Shown here: positions 1 to 4,946 of the stretch, piece after piece | Layout of the letters: every line of letters begins with the position of its first letter | Position numbering within the stretch: position 1 is the first letter of the stretch | Source: Gp6-AA40 sp036274155 | Lineage (GTDB): Bacteria; Acidobacteriota; Vicinamibacteria; Vicinamibacterales; UBA2999 | Assembly: GCA_036274155.1 (NCBI GenBank) | Contig: DASUGH010000092.1 | Coordinates: forward strand, 1 to 6,625 | DNA: 6,625 nt | Direction of reading: 5' to 3' | Made by a program: the position numbers and the translations under genes | The notes under the pieces: model-generated | Databases searched by the model: none | Told to the model about the DNA's origin: nothing | Seen by the model: only the letters and a program-made list of their open reading frames with translations

Positions 1-12
1 CTTGTGAGGGAG

Positions 13-978
13 TTACCGGTCTCGCGGCTTCTGCGTGAGGAGTTGGAGGGGGTTGAGAAGCCTGCCGTTGGCAAGCACCTCGTAGTGGAGGTGGGGTCCG
101 GTGGCCTTGCCGGTGGCCCCGACCAGTCCGATGACGTCTCCCCGCTTGACTTGATCGCCCGACTTGACCGATAGCCGCGACAGATGACCGTACCGGGTCA
201 GGAGGCCGAAGCCGTGATCGAGCACGATCAGATTGCCGTACGACGAGTGATACCCGGCCTCGACGACGGTGCCCTCGGCGGTGGCGTAGACGGGAGTGCC
301 TCGCTCGGCCGCGATATCCAAACCGGCGTGAAAGTCGTCGCCGCCAAGCACCGGATCCTGGCGGTGGCCCATTCTGGAGGTCAACCAGCCTTTCGCCGGC
401 CACATCGACGGCGTCGCGGCAGCCAACGCGTTCCGTCGTTCCACGAAGCCCCGGACCGTCAGCAGCCGGGACTCGAGGCTTTCGAGCAAGGTCCTGAGGA
501 GACCGAAGGTGTCTTCCGGACCCGAGAGGGCAGTCAGCGCCTTGAGATAGGGCTCCTGACGGACGGAAACCTCCGTCACCGGAGTTCCCCCACCCATGGC
601 CCGTGACTTGACCAGGGCTGGCAGCCTTTCCATCGCCTTCGCCAGGTTCGGGTCGAGCGCCGACCGGGATCCCAGGTCGACAAGAGCGGACTGCAGCGAT
701 TCGATTTGCCCCGAGAGTGCCTCGGTCGCCTCGCGGTAGCTGGCGTTCTCGAGCTCGAGGGCGTGGTGGCTGGCGTAAAGCGCAGCCACGTCGCTCCTGG
801 CTTTCCAGGCCGCACCAGCTCCGACGAGCACCGGGATCGTCAGCGCTGCACAGGCGACAGCGACAACCGGCTTGACAGAAAGTGTCAGCTGCCGCGTCGC
901 GCCGGTGCGGCGGTCAGTCAGAACGACGGTGAGGCGCCTCGACGGCATTCGGGATTCGTCAATGGCCGCGCGATCCAT
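13..978 (-). CDS. Membrane-anchored M23 (LytM-type) metalloendopeptidase with coiled coil
   Basis: This is a probable zinc-dependent peptidoglycan endopeptidase of 321 residues that cuts cross-links in the cell wall. It has a short basic cytoplasmic N-terminus, one membrane segment at about 36-57, a coiled coil at about 65-105, a linker, and an M23 domain at about 195-312. The M23 metal and catalytic residues are all visible: H217 and D221 in FHAGLDIA, H265 in YGHL, and H296 and H298 in PHLHYE. The enzyme should therefore be active, unlike EnvC/NlpD-type degenerate M23 proteins. The segment RLTVVLTDRRTGATRQLTLS just before the membrane helix resembles the cytoplasmic tail of bactofilin-linked M23 peptidases (inference). 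The start is uncertain: ATG at 978 gives the full length, while ATG at 948 (residue 11) fits the family N-terminus better, and neither has a clear Shine-Dalgarno. It is transcribed divergently from the transporter gene. The stop is TAA at 13-15, so any downstream partner lies outside the window. Confidence 0.93.
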   Translation of the reverse strand: MDRAAIDESRMPSRRLTVVLTDRRTGATRQLTLSVKPVVAVACAALTIPVLVGAGAAWKARSDVAALYASHHALELENASYREATEALSGQIESLQSALVDLGSRSALDPNLAKAMERLPALVKSRAMGGGTPVTEVSVRQEPYLKALTALSGPEDTFGLLRTLLESLESRLLTVRGFVERRNALAAATPSMWPAKGWLTSRMGHRQDPVLGGDDFHAGLDIAAERGTPVYATAEGTVVEAGYHSSYGNLIVLDHGFGLLTRYGHLSRLSVKSGDQVKRGDVIGLVGATGKATGPHLHYEVLANGRLLNPLQLLTQKPRDR

Positions 979-997
979 CGCGCGGCATAAGCTAAGG

Positions 998-1015
998 TCA
1001 GCGCCGGAACGCTGA
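998..1015. promoter_or_regulatory. Short perfect inverted repeat in divergent spacer
   Basis: TCAGCG (998-1003) and CGCTGA (1010-1015) are perfect inverted arms around a 6-nt centre. The repeat lies 20 nt upstream of the M23 peptidase start and 87 nt upstream of the transporter start, within the 124-bp divergent spacer. It could be an operator half-site pair or a weak hairpin in the peptidase leader. A 6-bp repeat can easily arise by chance in GC-rich DNA, so this is a weak call. I saw no convincing -35/-10 pair in the spacer in either direction. Confidence 0.2.
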
Positions 1016-1102
1016 GCACGTCTTTCGAGCGTACCACGTGTCGGGTGCGGCGATAAAGGTCAACTTTCTGGAACACCGATCAGAAGGCGAAAACCGACAC
1101 TG

Positions 1103-1981
1103 ATGGACACTGGCCGAGCGCGACTGCAGGCTCTCGCCGCAGCCTTGTTGTTCTCGACGGGTGGTGCGGGCCTCAAGACAGCCGCATTCACTGCGGCCCA
1201 GCTCTCAACCCTGCGGTCAGGGATTGCCGCCATCGCTCTACTCCTCTGGCTCCGCGGCCGCGTGTCCCTCTCCTCAGGTGTTATCGGCGCTTCGGTGGCT
1301 TATGCGGCGACAGTGACGTTGTTCGTGGCATCGACGAAGCTGACGACGGCGGCCAGCGCGATCTTCCTCCAGGCATCTGCCCCGCTCCTGATCGTGCCGT
1401 TGGGTGCGTTGCTGTTGAATGAACGTCTCCGGGCGCGCGACGTGCCGTTTCTGGCGGTCATGGCGGTGGGGATGTGGCTCTCATTTTCCGGACGCGCCAC
1501 CGCCTCCGGGACGGCGCCCGATCAGACGAACGGAAACCTTCTGGCTCTCGTCTGTTCGATGACCTGGGCAGTGACGCTGCTTTCGCTGCGGGCACTCGAG
1601 CGCCAGTCCTCCACTCAAGGCTCAGGGCTGAGCGTAGTCGTCCTGGGGAATGCCATCGCTGCCATAGCGGCATCCGTTCTTGCCTGGCCGCTGCCGGCGG
1701 CACCGGCGATCGACTGGGCCACGGTGCTCTATCTGGGCATCTTTCAGATTGCGGTGGCCTATTGGTGCCTGACGGCGGCGGTCCGTCATCTTCCGGCGCT
1801 GGAGGTGTCGCTCCTCCTCCTGCTCGAACCGGTCCTGAACCCGATCTGGACCTGGCTGGTTCGCGGCGAAGCGCCCGGAAGCGCTGTGATTGCCGGCGGC
1901 GCCGTGATTCTGGGCGCCACCGCGCTTCGTGCCGTCGTCCAGTCGGGAGAGATCGCGAAGCCCGTAGCATTCCCGGACTGA
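1103..1981 (+). CDS. EamA/DMT-superfamily transporter (ten-helix, RhaT/YddG-like)
   Basis: This is an inner-membrane permease of the drug/metabolite transporter superfamily, 292 residues, the usual length for a two-repeat EamA protein. About ten hydrophobic helices can be seen, near 8-24, 36-50, 57-75, 84-105, 113-129, 145-162, 175-196, 204-222, 230-252 and 260-278. Each EamA repeat ends in the typical pattern of an acidic/arginine helix break followed by a glycine-rich helix: LLNERLRARD then the 113-129 helix, and LEPVLNPIWTWLVRGE then GGAVILGA in the second half. Members export amino acids, nucleosides or other small metabolites, and the substrate cannot be read from this sequence. ATG at 1103 sits directly before the first helix. 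The only purine-rich stretch upstream (AGAAGG, 1082-1087) is rather far away, so translation initiation looks weak. The gene appears monocistronic: it diverges from the peptidase and converges on the small membrane-protein gene. Confidence 0.9.
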   Translation: MDTGRARLQALAAALLFSTGGAGLKTAAFTAAQLSTLRSGIAAIALLLWLRGRVSLSSGVIGASVAYAATVTLFVASTKLTTAASAIFLQASAPLLIVPLGALLLNERLRARDVPFLAVMAVGMWLSFSGRATASGTAPDQTNGNLLALVCSMTWAVTLLSLRALERQSSTQGSGLSVVVLGNAIAAIAASVLAWPLPAAPAIDWATVLYLGIFQIAVAYWCLTAAVRHLPALEVSLLLLLEPVLNPIWTWLVRGEAPGSAVIAGGAVILGATALRAVVQSGEIAKPVAFPD

Positions 1982-2013
1982 CGAGCGTGCCGAAGTGTGA
2001 AGACCGAGTGTGA

Positions 2014-2050
2014 CGGGCAGGGCCACCGACCGGACCGACGGCCATGCCCG
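2014..2050. terminator. Candidate bidirectional hairpin terminator between convergent genes
   Basis: The arms 2014-2024 (CGGGCAGGGCC) and 2040-2050 (GGCCATGCCCG) pair at 10 of 11 positions around a 15-nt loop. The hairpin lies in the 73-bp gap between the transporter stop (1981) and the stop of the 98-residue membrane protein (2055). That is where a shared terminator for converging transcription would be expected. There is no T-run on either side, so it is not a classic intrinsic terminator. It may act as a Rho-assisted stop or as 3'-end protection. Confidence 0.42.
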
Positions 2051-2054
2051 GCGT

Positions 2055-2351
2055 TCAGTGTGCCGCCAGACAGAGCTCGAGCAGTCGCATGGATAACAGG
2101 ATCGGCACGTAAGCGAGCACCACGAGCGTCAGCGTGAGATCGACGCTTTGCCGCTCCTGAGCAGCGCGATGGCCCTGGAGACGGGCAACCACGAGAAGGG
2201 GAGCAGCAAGAAACAGCACCTGCAGAAGCCAGAACAGACTCGCCCAGCCCGACGCGGCCTCACAGCGCTCGAAGCCTCGATAGGTCTGCCAGGCAGCAAT
2301 CGCGCACCAGGTGCCGGCGAAGGCGGTGGCATTCGGAAACGCAAGGCTCAT
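2055..2351 (-). CDS. Small three-helix membrane protein, unknown function
   Basis: I do not recognise this 98-residue protein. It has three predicted membrane segments, near 5-22, 36-57 and 72-95, joined by a short loop (WQTYRGFERCEAASG) and a charged loop (about 60-71, HRAAQERQS). Cysteines lie at 16, 30 and 94. A good ribosome-binding site, GGGAG at 2363-2359, stands 7 nt before the ATG. The gene starts only 26 nt after the stop of the Tat-signal gene, which supports translation from the same transcript. It is the last gene of the probable comM operon and is followed by the convergent hairpin. Helix-rich shadow frames are common in GC-rich DNA, but the ribosome-binding site, the operon spacing and the clean fit between neighbours argue that it is real. 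It could partner with the hydrophobic C-terminus of the upstream product, but that is a guess. Confidence 0.68.
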   Translation of the reverse strand: MSLAFPNATAFAGTWCAIAAWQTYRGFERCEAASGWASLFWLLQVLFLAAPLLVVARLQGHRAAQERQSVDLTLTLVVLAYVPILLSMRLLELCLAAH

Positions 2352-2377
2352 GGGCTCACTCCCGAGTCAGTGCGAGG

Positions 2378-3088
2378 TCAACACGCGGCGAAGAAGTTCA
2401 GCAGCTTGAAGATGGCCAGGATCACCGAAGACGCGAAGCACTCGGGACCGAAGATGGGAGCCAGGACGGTTGCCACACACATGACGGCCGCCATGGCTTC
2501 GAGCACGCGCATCGCTTCGTACAGGAAGTCGCAGAACGTAGGGCCTGCGAGGTTTTCGATGGCGTACTCGAACGTGCTGATGATCCCGAACATGTCTTCG
2601 TAAAAAGCCCCGGGCCCCTCCTTCACCAGCACGTCGAGCGCCTCTCCGCGTCGGCGGCTGTCTGCGGCCAGCACAATCGCCGGTGCGCGCACCCCGTAAT
2701 GTTGCAGCCCCTGGTTCAACAGCGTCGCATCGGGCTCGAGATGGCTCAGGCGCTCGCGCCCCTCCCGTGCGACGAGATTGCGAAACGCCCCGGCCAACTC
2801 GATGTCGCGATTCGACTGCTGGCGGTACATCACCAGCGACCGCAGCGGAGGCACTACCAGCTTGACGTCGCTCGGTGCCGGCCCGCGCTCCGAAATCTGG
2901 TTGTAAAGGGCCGAAAGCTCGCGAAGCGCGCGGTCGATGCCGGCGGCCGGGGCTTCCACCAGCAGGCGATTGGCGTCGCCTCCGGCGAAGCCGTGGAGCG
3001 TGGACGACAACGTGGAAGCGCCGGCGAGTGCGGGGATTCCCGCCAGCATGTTCCGGACGAAGATTCGACGATCCGACTCTGGGTTCAT
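2378..3088 (-). CDS. Tat-signal exported protein with hydrophobic cysteine-bearing C-terminus, unknown function
   Basis: This 236-residue protein belongs to no family I recognise. The N-terminus DRRIFVRNMLAGIPALAGA (6-24) has the form of a twin-arginine signal (RRxFxR followed by a moderately hydrophobic stretch) and an A-x-A cleavage site at 22-24. The product is thus probably exported folded, perhaps with a cofactor or partner. The middle (about 40-180) is soluble and helical, with charged amphipathic segments and no cysteine. The last 50 residues are different: cysteines at 186, 204, 217 and 236 (the final residue), and two hydrophobic stretches at about 197-215 and 217-235 divided by GPE. 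This could be a membrane-inserting hairpin or a buried, disulphide-linked core. The ATG at 3088 has AGGTGA at 3097-3092. The gene begins 29 nt after the comM stop and ends 26 nt before the small membrane-protein gene, so the three are probably co-transcribed. Confidence 0.78.
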   Translation of the reverse strand: MNPESDRRIFVRNMLAGIPALAGASTLSSTLHGFAGGDANRLLVEAPAAGIDRALRELSALYNQISERGPAPSDVKLVVPPLRSLVMYRQQSNRDIELAGAFRNLVAREGRERLSHLEPDATLLNQGLQHYGVRAPAIVLAADSRRRGEALDVLVKEGPGAFYEDMFGIISTFEYAIENLAGPTFCDFLYEAMRVLEAMAAVMCVATVLAPIFGPECFASSVILAIFKLLNFFAAC

Positions 3089-3117
3089 ACGTCACCTGAC
3101 GATCCCGCACCCGACCC

Positions 3118-4632
3118 TCACTCCACCACTCGGTACTGCAGCGCTTCCGCCACATGACGCGCGTCCACCCCCGGCGACGACGAGAGGTCGGCGACCGTCC
3201 TCGCCACCTTGAGCACCCGGTCGTAGCCGCGCGCACTCAATCCAAAGGTCTCGACGGCGCGCCGCAGGAGCGCACGCCCGGCCATGTCTGGCCGGCAGGC
3301 CTCCACCACCGCCTTGCCGCGCAGTTCGGCATTCGTCAACGAAGGGTGCCGGTAGCGGCCCTGCTGTGCCTGACGCGCCGCCATCACACGCGCGCGCACA
3401 TCAGCAGAGGCCTCTCCTGGGGCGCCGTCCGAGATTGCGTTCACGTCGACATCGGGCACGTCGACGGTGAGATCGATCCGGTCGCGCAGTGGCCCGGACA
3501 ACCGCCCCCGGTAACTCGCGACCTGGGACGGGGTGCATCGACACGGCTTTCGTTCGTAGCCGAGAAATCCGCACGGACAGGGATTCATCGCGGCCACCAG
3601 CAGGAAACGTGCGGGGAAGACCGCCGTCCGCGCCGCGCGAGCGATGGTCACGCGCCGTTCTTCGAGCGGCTGCCTGAGCACCTCGAGCACCCGTCGATCG
3701 AACTCGGGCATCTCGTCGAGGAACAGCACCCCGTTGTGGGCGAGCGAGATTTCACCAGGGCGAGGGGTGGCACCTCCGCCGACGAGCGCCACGTTCGAGA
3801 TGGTGTGATGCGGCGCACGAAAGGGGCGTTCGACGAGCAGGCCTGCCCCCGCCGGAAGCACGCCGGCCACTGAATGAATCGAGGTGCACTCCAGAGATTC
3901 GTCGAAGGTCAGCGGCGGCAGAATCGTCGCCAGACGTCGCGCCAGCATCGTCTTGCCGGATCCGGGCGGGCCGGTCAACAGCAGGTTATGGCCGCCGGCG
4001 GCCGCGACCTCGAGGGCGCGGCGTGGAAGCAGCTGACCACGTACGTCTGCCAGATCGCCTTCGGGGGCAGCGACTGCCGCCGGGGTCGACGCGGACGTGC
4101 AGGCGGCAAGCGGCGCATGCGCCGGATCATTGAGCGCCTCTACGGCGGCCGGCAGCGATCGCACCGTGCAGACCTCGAGGCCTTCGACGGCACACGCCTC
4201 AGCGGCGTTCTGAGGAGGCAAGAGGAGGCGCTTGAGGCCCAGTCGGCGTGCCGCGACGGCGATCGGGAGCACGCCGCGAATGCCGTTGATCGCACCGTCG
4301 AGCGACAGCTCCCCGAGCACCAGCGTGTCATCGATGGCGCGCCGGGCGAGCGGCCCTGATGTCGCCAGCAGCCCCAGGGCGATGGGAAGGTCGAACGAAG
4401 ACCCCGCCTTGCGAACGTCGGCGGGTGCCAGGTTCACGGTGATGCGATACGGAGGGAATTCGAAGCCCGAGTTGCGGATGGCCGACCGCACCCGGTCGCG
4501 GCTTTCACGGACGGTCGCGTCTGGCAGTCCGACCATCGTGAAATGCGGGAGCCCGAACGAGACATCGACCTCGACCTGAACGGCATAGGCCTCGATCCCG
4601 AACACGGCGGCGCTGCGGAGGCTGGCGAGCAC
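3118..4632 (-). CDS. comM: ComM/YifB-family AAA+ ATPase (Mg chelatase-like)
   Basis: ComM is a hexameric AAA+ helicase that drives branch migration when incoming single-stranded DNA recombines with the chromosome during natural transformation. Using the GTG at 4632 the protein has 504 residues, close to the usual 506 or so. Domains: a Lon-like S5 fold (about 1-120, with GLPDATVRESRDRVRSAI and LVLGELSLDGAI), an AAA+ core with Walker A GPPGSGKT (221-228) and Walker B GVLFLDEM (301-308), a four-cysteine cluster NPCPCG...CRC (C352, C354, C364, C366) as in the family, an arginine motif LRDRIDL, and a C-terminal Mg-chelatase-type helical domain. An in-frame GTG at 4698 would add 22 arginine-rich residues. 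I prefer 4632 because family members begin at the equivalent of VLASLRSAAVFGIEA. Neither start has a clear Shine-Dalgarno. It is the first gene of the probable three-gene operon and is divergent from the long coiled-coil gene. Homologues are widespread in bacteria not known to be competent, so its presence alone does not prove transformation. Confidence 0.96.
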   Translation of the reverse strand: MLASLRSAAVFGIEAYAVQVEVDVSFGLPHFTMVGLPDATVRESRDRVRSAIRNSGFEFPPYRITVNLAPADVRKAGSSFDLPIALGLLATSGPLARRAIDDTLVLGELSLDGAINGIRGVLPIAVAARRLGLKRLLLPPQNAAEACAVEGLEVCTVRSLPAAVEALNDPAHAPLAACTSASTPAAVAAPEGDLADVRGQLLPRRALEVAAAGGHNLLLTGPPGSGKTMLARRLATILPPLTFDESLECTSIHSVAGVLPAGAGLLVERPFRAPHHTISNVALVGGGATPRPGEISLAHNGVLFLDEMPEFDRRVLEVLRQPLEERRVTIARAARTAVFPARFLLVAAMNPCPCGFLGYERKPCRCTPSQVASYRGRLSGPLRDRIDLTVDVPDVDVNAISDGAPGEASADVRARVMAARQAQQGRYRHPSLTNAELRGKAVVEACRPDMAGRALLRRAVETFGLSARGYDRVLKVARTVADLSSSPGVDARHVAEALQYRVVE

Positions 4633-4946
4633 TGGGCGCGGACGGTGCAAGACGCGCCGCCGGCGTCGGACTACCGGGATCGGCGCGTTTCCCGTCACTT
4701 TCGGTATGAGCGCCGGGGAGACACAGCAGTTCCTGCGATGCCGTGCCGAGCGCGACGCTGCAACGGCTGCACACTCGGCAAGAACCGGCAGCGTTCCCGT
4801 CGAGCCGCACCGTTGCGCCCGGCAGGTTGAGTTTGGGTGGTCCCGTGAGTATTCTGAGACTCCGGCGGCCCCGGCGCGCCTGCGCCGTGCGGTCGCACCC
4901 GCGAATCGCTGTCACGCCGCACGCTCCGGACAGACAGGACAAGGTC
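4633..4946. other. Divergent intergenic region between comM and the coiled-coil gene
   Basis: These 314 bases separate the preferred comM start from the coiled-coil ATG, or 248 bases if comM starts at GTG 4698. The region holds a candidate rightward promoter and an untranslated leader of about 85 nt. In-frame open sequence extends upstream of both flanking genes (for example GTG 4845 for the coiled-coil gene), but without good starts. I see no convincing leftward promoter for comM, no riboswitch-like fold and no RNA gene. Arginine- and cysteine-rich translations of this stretch look like GC-rich shadow frames. Confidence 0.5.
4827..4855 (+). promoter_or_regulatory. Sigma70-like promoter for the coiled-coil gene
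   Basis: TTGAGT (4827-4832) and TATTCT (4850-4855) match the -35 and -10 consensus at four of six positions each, with an ideal 17-bp spacer. Transcription would begin near 4862, giving a leader of about 85 nt before the ATG at 4947. This local AT-rich patch stands out from its GC-rich surroundings. If correct, it rules out the alternative GTG start at 4845. The call rests on consensus matching only. Confidence 0.38.

Noticed and set aside
184..606. 140-residue plus-strand frame opposite the M23 domain
   Set aside because: It lies opposite the coding sequence for the catalytic domain, has no motif, and its composition is shadow-like.
1035..1040. CACGTG palindrome in the divergent spacer as an operator
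   Set aside because: Only six bases are symmetric and the symmetry does not extend on either side. This is expected by chance in GC-rich DNA.
1458..2045. 195-residue minus-strand frame opposite the transporter gene
   Set aside because: Arg/Pro/Ser-rich shadow. The plus strand has a complete EamA protein with ten helices.
2367..3236. 289-residue minus-strand frame overlapping the Tat-signal gene and the comM end
   Set aside because: It is extremely Arg/Gly/Ala-rich, overlaps two well-supported genes, and has no motif. It is a shifted-frame shadow.
3118..4632. Magnesium chelatase subunit for bacteriochlorophyll synthesis
   Set aside because: The N-terminal Lon-like domain, the four-cysteine cluster and the overall length are those of ComM/YifB. 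BchI/ChlI lacks the Lon-like domain, and no pigment genes are nearby.
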